Assembly: GCA_013433145.1 (NCBI GenBank)
Contig: CM024182.1
Location: 3,768,501-3,832,500, forward strand
Origin: Ascaris suum
Lineage: Eukaryota > Nematoda > Chromadorea > Rhabditida > Ascarididae
Direction of reading: 5' to 3'
Length of the DNA: 64,000 nt
Position 1 is the stretch's first letter. Each line of letters opens with the position of its first letter. The translations under genes were made by a program, and so were the position numbers. Positions 1 through 13,648 of this stretch are shown here, in pieces. The notes under the pieces are model-generated. The model had not been told where the DNA came from and did no database searches. It saw only the letters and a list, made by a program, of their open reading frames with translations.

Positions 1-270
1 AGTCGGCCGTACTATGAGGCGCATGATATTGCTTTCACCCCACTGAGAATGCCCTTTGATCAAGATGCCTGTCTGGTCAGTGATGGACGTAGCGTGCACC
101 AGGATAACAGAAAAAAGAATTTGGCAGAATACAAACCGGTGAAAGCATCAGTGGGATCGGGAAAGGAAGAAAATGAGTTTACATGCCGTCCATCTTCCAC
201 GAGACAATCGATCAACAAAACTGGACATATTTTAATAGAACTTAACGTTCTAGCTGGCATTATGTACTAG
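1..270 (+). CDS. Possible 3'-terminal coding exon, truncated at left edge
   Basis: One frame is open from the first base to a TAG at 268-270, giving 89 codons. The peptide is hydrophilic with mixed composition, and the stretch is visibly GC-richer than the DNA after it, as expected of an exon. The ATG at 49 is internal to the open frame, so it need not be the start; the gene may begin to the left of the window. I recognise no domain. A GTAAGC donor-like site at 294 lies past the stop. The nearest AATAAA is at 827-832, so the 3' end is not clear. It could instead be a chance open frame. Confidence 0.33.
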   Translation, partial: SRPYYEAHDIAFTPLRMPFDQDACLVSDGRSVHQDNRKKNLAEYKPVKASVGSGKEENEFTCRPSSTRQSINKTGHILIELNVLAGIMY

Positions 271-527
271 TTTTCGAGTTCATCATCATCCTCTCGTAAG
301 CTGACACACCTACCGCAAGTAGTACCTGGTAAAACTAAGAAGCAGTAAACAGACTGTTAAGGTATAATATTTATCATGTTATTGCTTCGAAACCATTGAG
401 TCTTTGTTTCTAATTTTCAACGTCTCCATGTTAGAAAAAACCAAAAAAGGAAGAAAAATAGCACTTAGAAGGCTTCAAAAGTAGCAACGAACGATAAATC
501 AACGGACGATTGAAAGATGCAACAGTA

Positions 528-1312
528 GACAGTAGACGTATTAACGATATTACCACGAAGCTCCTTCCATACGCGTGAAAAATAGAACTGGAAACAGCAC
601 AACATATAAATGCAATATCTGTTTTTGTCAAGCAGAAACTCATGGCCACGTCAACTACAGAGAAACACGAATTGAAAGATTCCTTGAAACGGATTGTAGA
701 AAAATTTGCGCATAATTTTATGAGAATCAATCAAGTTAATTTCGAGCTATGGTATTCCAGTGGGTTAGAATTGAACAACTTCAGTTTTGTGGCATAACTT
801 AACCTACAAAGATTTCGACAAACTTTAATAAAAATTTCTCGATGCGAATGAAAATCATTTGGACGTTTCCTATTGATTTAATCGAAGAATTGATATGAGC
901 ATGAGAGAGCGCACTATTCACTGAAACATTGGCAGTGAGTGATGAAAACCTTATGAAATTGTCCAAAAAACACGAATGTTTCAAGGTGTTCTTCCAGGAT
1001 GCCGACGTTGTACGCTAAATTATGCAATGGAAGACAAGTTTTGAAGATATACGCAGACATGCTGGTATTATTAAGAATATGATCGAAAGCAGTGTCAGTT
1101 TATACCAGGAACAAGATGGGACCCAAAACAGTATCCTCTACGAAGGCAACAGGAATTGCATAAAAGGCCGCGCTGCTGTCTCCAATTTGCACTGTAAGCA
1201 TCTTCAGGTAATCTTTAAAAAAAAACTGCCATGTTACGGTGGTGATATGAATCAAGTCGAAGATATATTAAGGAAAAAAAAGCAGCATAAACTAGAGAGA
1301 ATTTTCTATTGA
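528..1312 (+). pseudogene. Eroded plus-strand reading frame, product unknown
   Basis: One reading phase gives protein-like sequence over most of this stretch but is broken by several stops (near 702, 726, 804, 891, 897 and 1016). The first part carries a C-x2-C-x-C cluster at about 611-626. The last part has an ATG at 1022 and stays open to a stop at 1310-1312, with a good donor-like CAG/GTAATC at 1207/1208. An alternative is a small intact gene in another phase: ATG at 642 six bases after a CAG acceptor-like site, donor CCA/GTGGGT near 759, acceptor GGCAG near 925, stop TAA at 1016-1018. Those phases also match. I cannot decide between the two, and no family is recognised. Confidence 0.2.
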
Positions 1313-3890
1313 TATGTGCGTTTTTTTTTTGATAGAATTTGCGCAAGAACGCTATAAATTTTCGATGAGTGCATTACGTTCTTCTGCGAAGATAATCGAG
1401 CCAACCAGTTAATATGTGTTACAATTTTTTTTCATCTGAACACAGATTCGATATGATCATATCAATAAATAGCTACAACTAAGAGCACATACGCTTATGA
1501 CGCTAAATAGCGCATAGCGAGCAATGCAGTGAGTGAATACAATGCTGTCTTATAGCTTCTATTTGATAGTAAGCTACCAAAACTCTGCTAAGAGATTATA
1601 ATCTGCGAAAAGTTTTACCGAGCAACCACTGTAGAAATTTATTTGCGATTTTCACGATTTTTTAATTGTACATTCTGACAACACACAACTATTCTGTCCC
1701 ATTCTATTCTGAATAGTTCGTTCATACATTATTCGATTCAATCTTATCGTTGTCTGTAGAAATTGATAAGTAAACAGGACAGCATCATATGGTACCTCTA
1801 AATTTTAAAACCTTTAGTTAATATTTCATCTTGATGCAAACTGCAAATATTTGTTTAAAAAAGTTCCACCTCCGATTAAGTTGTCGTTATTCGGGAATGA
1901 CAGTGGATGAGGGGAAAAGATTAAGTGAGACCATTTGTGGGATCAATATCACCCCTCGCACCCGCCCTCCCCCCCCCCCCCTCCAGTTTGAATGGCACAG
2001 CAAAACAGAATAAGAGAAAACAATCAATTCTAGCAAGACAATTACGCCGGTAATCAAAATCTAATTTAAAGGAAGTGATCAACGATATTTCCAAAAATAA
2101 CCATAGAAATTGTCAGTTATTTGGCTTTCCATTCACCCGAGTTACTTGTTGAAATTTATTACAACCACTGCAAATTACAAACGTCGCAATCATTTCATAG
2201 AATTCTGCAACCCAATAATGCTTCATTTTCAAAAGTTGATGTGGAATCTAGGCTATATGTTAGCTGAGTTTTATTCATTTCTTAGCGCTTCTGTTTGGTA
2301 AATGTAAAATGTAGCCAGTGTGTTAGCGTCTGTAAAACATTTTCAGCAACCTTCGTTCAGGTATAGGTCTAGCTTTACGTCGATCCACCTGTGCAATTCA
2401 TGATAATCGATTATTCGCCAACTAAATCAATTAGTTAATGGGGAATGGATCATTCATATCGATTATATTTGAAAATGTGGAGGAGACATTCTACTTTCTC
2501 CGTTAAATGCGTGAAGAAATTTTTTTGAATTTCCTCTCCCTGGAGTGCACACCGCCTCAATGTGTCAACATCGTGGATTGCAAAACGGAACTCATAAATG
2601 CACTACACTCGTTAACCGACAGCAAATTGCATTTCATTAGTCGTTCGAAAATTCGTTAGCGATGCACTTTGGCGTCAAAATGAAATTGGCACTTTTAATT
2701 TAACAATGTCTCCGTAATTTTTCCATTTGCCATCTTCCCGTCATTGCTCTGCCCAATCCTCATTCCACGAGGATCTACCAGTATGAGCTTTAATTCTGCT
2801 ATAGACATATTGGTAAAGATGGACGACTGCACGGTATTCAGGCATTCAGGTTGCACATGTGGACGTTTCTGCCGTGTGCACTAAAAGAGACGTTTATGTG
2901 GGCGAAATATAAAGCTAGAAGGGTAATTGATAGCGCCTTTTGCACTGCTTCTCAAAACGCATGTACAGTCATCACGAGTGACGCAACAGATCTCTCACAG
3001 GAATAGCAAAGTGTGAAACACTTCACAACGCCTAGCAAAGTAGCCATCGAAAGATTCAGTTACCATCCCGCAGAGAATTTGCATCTCGGCATTTGTATTG
3101 CTGACGATTTCACCAGAGATATATGGAGTGCCAGAGGTTTGAAATGAGATATCAGTTAACTATTATATAATATTTTGAGATAGTTCCATGCATCTATCCA
3201 TCAAAAATCCCCTTCATCCACCACTCGTGAAGTCAGCGGATGCGAATTTCGCGACTTTAACTGCCGTCACAAAAATCATTTCAGCTGTAAGCGACTAAAA
3301 CACAAGTAAGTAAACAGTAAACATCGCTATCAGAACGGCTCTTCTCAATTATGGAAAAATTTAAGCCTTCATTTCTAATCCGCAAATTCATAGACAGTTG
3401 TTTTCAAATAGATATTGCACTCCAGCCTAGGCAAGTCGGCAAAAAACGTATTTACACTAATTTCAAGTCGATTGTGCGCAAATTCCGATGGCCATTAGTT
3501 TGCGCTCGACTTTGCTGACCGCCTTAGAAGGTCGCAATCAGTAAGGATGTGGATAATGGAAACCATAGAAGTGAAGTGAATCGAAGTACTGTAGAGAAAC
3601 TAGATCGATATGCAGCACTTTTGCATTCTGCTCAGTTCAGGAACAAGTTTCGTAAAAACTCGACCGCTCATGCAAATTCGCAAAACATTTTTCAGTATTC
3701 CATATGAATGTCGCAAAATAAATAGGCCGGTTGATGCAAAATTCAAGCAAAACTTTTCGCATATTTAAATGCATCCAACGCATTTTAAATTTGATGGATC
3801 GACGTGAAAGATAGAAAATAAAATCGGTTGTCCTATGATTCACAATAGATCCGCAGAATTGCAATTCCAACAGTTTCCGAATCGAGACTA
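1313..3890. other. Non-coding stretch with one C-tract
   Basis: No convincing exon is visible on either strand. The only notable element is a run of 13 C at 1969-1981 inside a wider C/T-rich patch. Short open frames here have ordinary background composition. Confidence 0.5.
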
Positions 3891-3894
3891 TTGG

Positions 3895-4355
3895 GAAGAC
3901 AAACAAACATACACACCCGAAGACATATGCAAGCACAAACACAGACACATCTACATTTGCTAAGATCGCGCGTCACCGCAATGTGCTCTGCTAAGGGAGT
4001 TTTGGAAAAACGCATAAAGATATCGCAAAGCTTGTTCCGCAATATTTAGCACAACAAACTGAATGTAATATTGAATGGGAACTGAAAAGCCAAACTAAGG
4101 GAAGCAACATAAGCTGCAATGACACGTGATCGTCGATAAATGGGGACCCTAACTTAAAGAGGCGAATATGCTCTTATTTATTCTCTTGCATCTCTTCAAT
4201 TCCATTACGCGTGAAGAAATTTACACAATGCGAAGTGTTTTATAGCGACATCGCACACGTACATGAATGTGTTCGTGTGCGAGAGCTTACGTGCATATGT
4301 GTGCCTGCGTCTATACGTCCGTATGCACCTGTGTACGCCTGTGCATTTACCTGCA
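3895..4355. repeat. Two degenerate CA/TG-rich tracts
   Basis: At 3897-3955 the plus strand is rich in ACAAACA/ACACAC-like units. At 4250-4355 it is rich in GTGTGC/TGTGTA-like units. Both are alternating purine-pyrimidine, imperfect microsatellites. The high-cysteine and high-valine open frames they create on both strands are by-products of the repeat and not genes. Confidence 0.6.
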
Positions 4356-5305
4356 AAGTCGCCACAACTCAAATACCAATGAAGGGAGGTGTACGACGCT
4401 TTGGTAAGCCGAATGCAGCCACACGATGACCCTGAAGTCAATATTCAACTAGTGCACCAATTTCGAACCAAATTGTGAGGATCTAGAGGCAGTTCAATGG
4501 CCATTAAAAAGTGACGTGAATTATCTACCGAATGCTTATGAAAAGGTCATTTTGAATTGAGTAGATAAGTAGCAGTGTTCTTTGCTGAAAAATGAGTGCA
4601 ATATCGGCCATGTCTCGTTTCTTGCTAGCAGTCTGCACTACTAATTGCTGAAATGGACAAACATATATTGCGCTAGCTGCCCGCTTTCACTTCCATCGAT
4701 TCATTTTTTAAAAACAAGCAAAAATAATAGGGAGAAAAGAAAATGATTGAATAAGGGGAAATAAGAAAAGCTGATTAACGCCATCTCTGACTCACTGATT
4801 GAGGTTGAAAGAATATGGATTTTGTTATAAACACTAAATCAATAAAGAAACAATGCAAATGTTGCAAATCGGACATGAATAGCGAAATATATTGCGATGC
4901 AAATAGTGCACGGGAATTTTTTGTTAACGTCGACAACATACGAAGTGAAATTTTCAATGAATCAACTGCATAGCAACCGTTTGGTTGATACTTCCTGCGG
5001 CTGTTTACTGGCAAAAAGATGTGGTTAAACAATGGAAGAATTACCACAACACAAGAAAAAGGCTGAAGACAAAGTTGGAATATATACGCTCCAGTGCTAG
5101 GCATCTCAGTGATGGATTAATGTAGAACGGATGCATGTTTACTGCAAGGTTTTACGTGGCGCCGATAATCCAATTTCACCTCAGACACTCAGTAATGACC
5201 GAGTTTTAGTGCAGTAATTGCTTCGCGAACGCTTTAAAAAGCAGGACAATATATGGAAAACGTTCACATGCATTTCTAATCATATTTCCGACACAGAGGT
5301 GAAAA

Positions 5306-5481
<176 letters not shown>

Positions 5482-5951
5482 CTTTATATGACCTTTTATA
5501 AAAAAGCGTCATATAATTTCTTGCTAACTAGTTCGCTATCACACACCATTCGCGTGTGCCAAAATCGTTTTTCTAGTTTAGGTGGCAAGAAAAGTCATGA
5601 AACTTCTTTGCAGGGCAGTTACTGATAAAGCGCAAGAAGTCCCATTCAAGCAGCGCAGTTTTATCGAATTTTATTCACTGAGGGAGTTCAGGCAAGAGAA
5701 ATTCGCAATCAAATGGCTTATTTTTATGTCCACGATGTCCTTCCTCTATGTTAAGCACAATTCTGGAAAGTGAATTTCGGAAAGCTAGAAAGTCGGTGCG
5801 AAATCACTTGCATTCAGGGATTTCTGGTGACATGATCAATCGTGGAACGTGAAAGAAGTGGAGGATTGCAACAGGCAAACTTTTGTCGAGAAATGCAAGA
5901 TGATGCATGACGTTTAGATGAACTCATCGATACAAATCTTCAATTCTATCT

Positions 5952-6452
5952 TCATCCCCAGTGAACCATCAATTCATCTCGGCGGTAATACCGAGTTAAC
6001 CAATATCTGTTTGAAAGGGTGAAGACGATTTTCTTGACAGTATAGTAACCGATATTGAAAACATCATTCGAGGCTGGGATGTGGAAATAAAAACAGCCTG
6101 CAGGGAATACAGATATTTTTTTCTGCAAAAAAGGCCAGGCTTCGCAAAAGGCCTGTGACTGAGGCATTTTTGGCATCATTTTTGAGGCTGAAAACGAAAT
6201 GAGCGACCGCCTAGAGAGAAAAAAGGCAATCTCCGCTAATGATGCGGCCATTTCTTTCAAAACTTTCATGAGAACATTGGAGAAAATGAAAGCGACAAGT
6301 TGAAATAAGGAATCTTGCTTTGGCACGACGACGCCTGTGCCTGCGCCTTTCAATTCCGATTTCCGCAGCTCGAGATTGTGGTTTGAAACTCTCATGTAAT
6401 AAGTGTTTGCTTCTTTATGAAATTTTGAAAGAGCACGTTCAAAAGAACCCAT
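5952..6452 (-). CDS. Hypothetical 166-codon open frame
   Basis: This is the longest ATG-started frame in the window that is not made by a simple repeat or pyrimidine tract. The N-terminal 45 residues are charged and helix-prone, followed by a hydrophobic stretch (about residues 50-65) and a C-terminal part rich in aromatic residues. Upstream, in another phase (about 6453-6550), the minus strand is also open and protein-like, and an acceptor-like TTACGTAG precedes it. This could mean an old frameshift or an unrecognised exon border. No known domain is recognised. A frame of this length is near the edge of what chance can give in 64 kb. Confidence 0.22.
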   Translation of the reverse strand: MGSFERALSKFHKEANTYYMRVSNHNLELRKSELKGAGTGVVVPKQDSLFQLVAFIFSNVLMKVLKEMAASLAEIAFFLSRRSLISFSASKMMPKMPQSQAFCEAWPFLQKKISVFPAGCFYFHIPASNDVFNIGYYTVKKIVFTLSNRYWLTRYYRRDELMVHWG

Positions 6453-9442
6453 ATGGAATCGACGAGGTCAAACTGCTCATCTGAGCTTATCTTTACTGAC
6501 GTGATAAACTGTTCTTTTTCAACACTTCGGAAGCTTTGAAAGACCTACGTAAGAAATGCAAAGGAGTTGAAGGACATTACATTGGAGAATGCTTCATATT
6601 TTGTTCATTTCATCCACCGTATCAGCCGACTGCAGAAATAATCGACAAGAAATAAGCAATATTTCATTCATAATTTAGTTTAACCCAATACTTCTATTAT
6701 TATACATTCATGTAAGATTAGATTTCTTCTATTTCTGCGAGGCGCAAACTATTTTGTGCACTTTGAACAAAATATAATTCGTTTTAAGTTTAATGCATCC
6801 ATTTGAAAATTGTTGCCACCGACAATATCCATCGAAATTTGCACTTTCCATTTCAATGGTCTACCCGTTTACACTTTCTGAGTGATAGACAAACGTGTAC
6901 CCTATGCACACATATGAAATGCACACTTAGAGTTGCAAAAGAGTAAAGCGCATTGCAAAAAGGCATAAGCAACACTTTGCAATATTTTGAGTCGTGATTT
7001 TTCAATGTGCATTTTGTATTTGTACAGTATACAACATACAATGTGCAAACAATAGAGCACGGGAATAACACGACAATATACAGATACGCATGATAATTGC
7101 AATGTGGAATGAGAGCTGAAATAGAAAACTGATATAATTTCAAAGAAAACATGAAATATGATCGTTGTGGCACCCATTAATCGTACGGTCTCATTCGATT
7201 TTCTAATCTGGTCTCTTTTTTTGGCCGATTATCGTCTTTTCACCGTACAACTGTTTACATGATAGGATGATGATAAATAGGAAAATGCGATACTATTGTT
7301 TTTCCATACTTTGACATGCAAATCTATTGTCATAGCGGAAAACTGTGCATCGCTTCTCACTGGTAATTAAAAAAGCAAAAATTTGCCTACTCTTAACGAA
7401 ATAACCATCATTTTTAATGATTTGCATATTTTGAGTGAGTTTAACAAGAGAAAATGCATTTTTGCCCCTTCTGTTTTGGCAGATTTTCTTCGAGATTAAA
7501 TCAGAAACAAAAACTGAAGAGAGCCTGCTGTTTAACCAGGAAGTAAAAATTTCATGAATCGTTCAGTTGAGGCACATCACATAAATGACTTTTCGAATGA
7601 ACATCGCAATATGAAAAGTTTTTCGAACTAAAAGCCATCCTGAATCCATTAAAATGTGTGAGGGTAGTAGGGCATTAATGTGCATTTTATGCATGCGTTC
7701 GAACATTGAATTCAACACATGAATTATATACGCGATCTTTAACCATATCTCCCACTATGAGCAAAATGCGCGAATATGCGCTCGGATGGCGCATTTTCCC
7801 GAAAATTTTACGAAACAGAGGTGAGTAAGTAGAAAAGAACGATGTCTTGATTAGCTCAAATAGGCAAGTAGTCCAGAATATCAGAAGGTTTTTTCATAAT
7901 GAAATGAGAACTATTACTGCAAAAATATCTTTAACCTCTCTGACATTATCCATAAATCCTGGAATGGGCACCCATCGTAGGAATATACAAAGAGTGCGCA
8001 CCATTATCGAGCTAAAAATCATCTGAGCTATTAAGTGGCACATTCCTTACCACTTATGCGATGCAGAAAGCGCTTTAAGGCCGAAGATGGGAATTGTTGA
8101 TGAGAAGACGCGTATTATAATTGAACCTCAAAGAGTTCATTCTTAGACAGTCAACAACATAAGCCTTAGCGGCCAATAAAAGCTGAAATACCGATTCAAA
8201 GTGAAACCAACTTTAGAAATTGAGAAGAGAGATTTTAGCACAAACACGTTTAACATATAAATCGGCTTTCATTAAACGCATCAAGCTTTCATTTCTTCCT
8301 ATCCCATTTTGCAAATCCTCGATTTAACGGATTGCTACGAGAAAGCTGAGAAGTTTGAGGGCCATCGTTTTGCACGCCTACTTTCCACTATAAAAGTGCG
8401 TCCAACTATATAGGTTATCAAATACAGTACTGAGCAAAAGCTGCCTAAATAAATGTGCAAAATAGTGCACGGAAACACTCTAACAAGCGTGCAATATTGC
8501 GACTGAATTTTTATCAACAAACGCCTTATGAGCGCCATATTTATGAAATGAGACGGTCAATTTGAGATGGTCGATTGAAGTGAAGTGTGAAGTTCGACTG
8601 ATGTTGAATCGATTAAATTTTTAACACTTCGTTATGCGTAGTGTTTTCGCAAAAATCACTTATGCAAGCGGCTCGCTTATATTAACAAAAGTTTCTGTGG
8701 AAAATATTGTTGAGCCTTTTCATTAACCGTCGTTGCCTTCAGAATCTAACGAATCTATGAATAATGATTGATAACATTTTTCTTTCAATGTTCTATCATA
8801 TTTACAGCGTCTTCATAAGACGCTCAAAAATCCGGCAAAGGCAAACCACTACAATTCACCACTTTCTACTCCCTTTCTGACTTTTGTTTATCACTTGCCA
8901 CTTTTAAAATATATCCACCTTCGCCCTATATCCGTTCTTCGTTTTAGGAAGATATGAAAAATTCCACCATCGATTCCAAACAGCAAAAATTTTTGAGAAA
9001 TTTGAAAGCCCTTTCATTAATGCCTTTCCCTCCTTAAAAAAATTGCAAATTTCTGAAATTTTTTCATTATCCTTTTCGCACTTCCTTTTCACTATTTGGT
9101 GATGGATGTATAATAGTATCTTTGTTTGTGTTGGAAAGCACTGAACCATGAAACCTACAAATACGATTTCCAAACATTTTTTCGGGCGAAATACGATATA
9201 CTCTTAGTTAATATAAACGCTTTTTTTCCGCCTACACTTTAGAGCTTATTGTAATGAATAGTAGAGAGAAAAAGAGAGAGAAATGGAGAGTGAAAGAAAG
9301 AAAGATGCTGAAACCTCGAAAAGGATGAAGAAGTGATGACACAAATTATCAGCTGCAAATCCCGAGGCGCAGTGTGTCAGTCCTATTGATCACATTTAAG
9401 TCTCAACACTTTTCGGTTGAGTAAGTAGCAAAAAAAGCCTAT

Positions 9443-9494
9443 AGTGCATTAACTGCTCGTGGAAACACAGTGCATTAATTACTCATAGAAAGAT
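9443..9494. repeat. 26-bp tandem duplication
   Basis: Two adjacent 26-bp units (9443-9468 and 9469-9494), both starting AGTGCATTAA, agree at about 20 of 26 positions. Confidence 0.7.
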
Positions 9495-9581
9495 CTATGA
9501 GTCTTTATTCGTTCCGAAGTGAGAAGAGGAAGTATTTCAAAAATATCGGCAAATATTTCATAGGGAGGAATATTGATTGAA

Positions 9582-9612
9582 TATATGATCAGAACTGATA
9601 TATGATCAGAAC
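9582..9612. repeat. 14-bp direct repeat, period 17
   Basis: TATATGATCAGAAC occurs at 9582-9595 and again at 9599-9612. It contains the palindrome TGATCA. Confidence 0.75.
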
Positions 9613-9803
9613 ATATGGTGTAATAAAGTGAAAATAAATTCAATTTAGTGTTAATGAGGTGATCGAATGGACTAATTTATTGACGCATTTCAAGCAACTG
9701 AAATGAATAAATACATGTGTATGTGCTCAAGTATCGATTTATTTATATGCTTGAATTAGCATTCAACGAATTTAATCGTTCTAAATTGCATTGCAAATGA
9801 ATT

Positions 9804-9861
9804 TCTCATCAGGCTATATCAAGAAGTAATTGTCTCATCAGGCTATACCAGGAAGCAATAC
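9804..9861. repeat. 29-bp tandem duplication
   Basis: Two adjacent units (9804-9832 and 9833-9861) share TCTCATCAGGCTATA and a similar second half, differing at a few positions. Confidence 0.75.
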
Positions 9862-10697
9862 CTCATTGAATTATTTTAAGAGCAGAAGAAAATTTCTATT
9901 TTATGGTGACAACCGAGTAGCGGTTTACTTAGTTGCTTGTCATTTGTAATCGATTTACACTAGTTCAAGAATAATCAAATGTACTGAATAGTGTTGGAGT
10001 TGAATATTTGAAAGGTGAAACCTTTTTTTTTGCTTAAAGTAGGCTGAAGAAGTGCTCTGTGAAGAATCAACAGCATAATAATAACTGTACTTGATCAAAC
10101 TAATTTCCAACACACTCACTAATTTGCAAACCTTCGTATGATTTTTTGTATTGAGTTAAGATGTGTATTTAATTACTATTCTATCAATCCCAATTTTGGA
10201 GCCGTAAACAAATTAGACTAGTTGGTAACGAAAACATTTCCACTTCATTTACGAGGTGTTTCTGAGGCATTGGAAGCACGATTTCAAGATCATCGAGAAA
10301 CTGTCCATAGATTTATCGAAATACAGTAACGGTTTTTATGAAAATATCATTTCCTAATGTGCACGGATTAAACGTTGTATACGCGCAATACTCAAATTCA
10401 ATATCAGCGGGAAGCTATCTTTTATTAGATCCAAACAATAACTTTTTATCAAAACAAGTCATGATAATATAGATAAAAGGCTCTAAATATGTTTGTGTGT
10501 CGTAGGCGCCATACATAGTAAGTATTCGTTTAGGTGAGCCCAACGATTTGATAGAAACAACAGCATAGGTGGAAGGGAGAGAACGAAGGGGATTTTGGTG
10601 GAGGCTAGAGGAGGGGCGCAAAAGATACCTTCCGATTGTTGGGCTCCTTGAAGAATCAAAATGAATCTAGAAGCTACAAGACACCACTCCTACTTAA

Positions 10698-10822
10698 TAC
10701 TTCTGCTATCTATTCGAAACGAAAAAGCATATCAGGCGCACGCGTTTGACGTGGGGACTCGAATAAAGCTCGCTCGGTGTTACAAACCTGAGAAGCCTTA
10801 GGCAGCAGAAGTATCGAATAGA
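10698..10822. repeat. Inverted repeat with swapped half-modules
   Basis: TACTTCTGCT (10698-10707) and TCTATTCGA (10709-10717) on the left are matched on the right by their exact reverse complements at 10804-10813 and 10814-10822. The order within the right arm is not that of a simple foldback: each module is inverted separately. Confidence 0.6.
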
Positions 10823-11564
10823 CAGATCATTTTCACACGGTTTTGCCTAAATTCAAAAGCAGTTCGCCTCTTTGGCTATCACCAACATTCAAAAGAAAGA
10901 GGAAAATAGCTTCTGGGCGCTAGATGAAGTGAGAATAGAAGGTATTCGGAAGAGCCTATTTATTATTTATGTCGACGAAATGCATGGCAGCTTAATACTT
11001 GATAAAAATAGCAGCTAAACGCTAAGATTTCACATAAGGTGAAGCCAAATGTGAAAATTCTGAAGCATATTCATGTGAAAAAATTCGTAGTAAATCGATA
11101 AACGAAAACATAAGATTGTGCGCGCGAGGTTTTAATTGAACAGGCTCTAATTATTTTACTGTGCATTATATTCGAAATGCAAGAGAGCAATCACGCTTAC
11201 AAGTGCCGAAGAAATGCTAATAGTTATGTAAAGCTTATGGCTGAAATTAAAATTAACCAACGAGCATGGCCGCGTATGATTTGCATTGTACGTAACTGCT
11301 GGTTAATTTGCATGCTGAATCAACATGCACCTCATCACTTCCTCCCAATTTGATGCAGATTCTCTACTTCCTTGCTGAGTGGATTTATTACAATTAGCGA
11401 TATTTTCAAGTGCCTTCGTGTCATTCGGCTCTGTAATTAGCGGATTACGCCAGTAATAAATATTAAACGGATAATAAAATGTGCGGAATGATGTCATCAC
11501 GCCTGAGCTCGAGCACTTACCCCCTCGAATCTTCCGAAAAAGGTTCCATCATGACAATCATAAT

Positions 11565-11640
11565 TCGTCTGTGTGTTTGCACGTGCTTACCCGTGCGCGT
11601 GTGCAATGATGTGCGTGTATGTGTGTGCGCGTGTCCGTGG
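11565..11640. repeat. Degenerate TG/GC alternating tract
   Basis: The stretch is dominated by TGTGTG, GTGCGCG and related units. It is an imperfect alternating purine-pyrimidine microsatellite with Z-DNA-prone sequence. Confidence 0.65.
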
Positions 11641-13648
11641 CAAAATGTAGAGTTACGAATATTTGGTAAGTATTTACGGCGATATCATCAAGTTTCTGCA
11701 ATCTGATGTGCTTCAGATTGACCGCTAGCGCTAATCTCACGATGGCCCATAAACGCTGAAAGCAGCAGTTGACTTTTAAAACTCAAAAAATTGTGTCCAT
11801 TTTGATTTGATTGGTTTTTCATTTCGCACCATTTAAGATGCAGAAAACGGTTCCCTTATGGCAAGTTTGTGCTAATAATAAGGTTATTTAACCGTATGCC
11901 GCATACCTTTTGCTTTCTTGGAAACTTGTGGAAATAGCTGGTTAAGAAAAAGCGATGGATAAAGTTAATAAATCAGAGATATCATAGTTACAGACGAAAG
12001 TATTTAGTTAAGCAGTTTAGTCAAATAACACATAGAGGCGCATGTCACATCAGTTTGTCTGGAGCGCTTCTCCGTTTGTTTTCTGATGCGATCATCGCAA
12101 AATAAACGTCCGCGCAGTTGCAAAGTGATTGCGAATTCCCTGCGCTTTAGATATCCATAGTTCATGTCGAAAGTGGTCATACAGGCGCTATATGATGGTG
12201 TTTAGCGTATGCAGCAAGTGCCATAACTTTATTATCTACTTACTCAAAACTATTAAAATCAGTATTATTAACGATTAAATAAACACACGTGCGCACATAT
12301 AGTAATTATAACACTCCAATTGCAAATTCTTCAGACGTCGTAATAATTGTTCTGTAAATCACTCTGTGAAAGGGAAATTCAATTTCAATAATACACTTGT
12401 TCATTCGACACTCGCAATTTTCACTTGAGTAATCAGTGGGTAATTTCAAATTCATGTATCATTTTCGACGGAATTGTCTCTCGTTGATTTATGAGAAATA
12501 TTTCGCGCAAAATTTTCCCAAAAAATTCTTGAGGGGTATAAATCTAGTTATTTTTCTTACTTTATTAGAATGTTAAAATAATTGAATGATATGTAATATA
12601 TAAGATTGTTTTTCTCAAGTTCCATTCAATACTTTTTTACGCGAATCTTTCGATTAATGAGCTGCTGAAATTAATAGTTTTGTGCAAGCTGCATTTTCTT
12701 TAAAAGAACCGAAGTAACGATGCATCGATAGATGAGGAAGAAACGTGGATTATAGGATTTGTGGCGACATCTCTGTTCCAAATTAGAAATGACAGTGAAC
12801 CTTTTAGTTGTGCTCGTTGTGTATGTGATCAAATTTCATGCTATGCCATGCCCTAAGGGCATTTTTTCGTGCACATTCTGCAAACAATTTTATGTGCATT
12901 AATTCCAAAAAAGTGCAATTGCTTCTGCAATACTCTTCTAGTCATATATGCTTAATGAAAAACATGCGCATCAAATTTTTTTGTTTATAAGCTCTGAGGG
13001 CCAAGAACTTTGCATCTAAAAACTGCCTTATACCATTTGGAGTGATAAATTGTAGATTTCGTGGTGCACATATATATGAGAAGCAGACTGATAATGAGGA
13101 GGTTACATCAGGTCTGCGCTAATTTATTACAAGATGCACTAAACACTGAAATATTGAACCTCTTTATATATCACAATTTAAACAGTTGCAAAGCAAAGTC
13201 GCGGAAATAGAAAATTATGCGAAAAAAAGGTCCGTTGAGAAATTGTGCATCGAGAGATTTTATGAAAGCAATTAAATTTTCTTTCTTTGAATCAATTCGT
13301 CCGTTTTTTTGAATCAACAAAAACCGCAAATCAATTCGTCCGATTCTGAAATTTTCGAAGAATGAATGTTTCTTTGAATTAATGCCTCAAATACTGCCAT
13401 GGATATAATGCATTAAACCCATCAAGGGAAGTTTATTATCATATCCTAGCGGCATTATAAATTGACAAGTGTCCATAGAGATATGCAAAGTAGCACCATC
13501 TATGAAGATATTGACTTTGAAACACCAGTGCAAGGTGAACCAGTCCTTATAGATCATGCAGGAATATAGCACCGTACAAAGTAAGTCAAAGATCACGAGC
13601 ACACAGGCAGATATATCTTCAGGCTAGCCTGAGACAGAATCGGGAGAA

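Larger units (their letters stand above)
6560..13600. other. Non-coding stretch with small duplications
   Basis: No supported gene. A minus-strand ORF at 8904-9173 has plausible composition but no start or splice context. The region holds several short tandem duplications and an inverted modular repeat that are listed separately, and an AGCGTCTT/AAGACGCT perfect hairpin with a 3-nt loop at 8806-8824. Confidence 0.45.

Noticed and set aside
8806..8824. Perfect AGCGTCTT-CAT-AAGACGCT hairpin followed by an A-run
   Set aside because: Looks like a bacterial terminator or histone 3' stem-loop at first sight, but the genome is eukaryotic and the stem does not match the histone consensus; no gene ends there.
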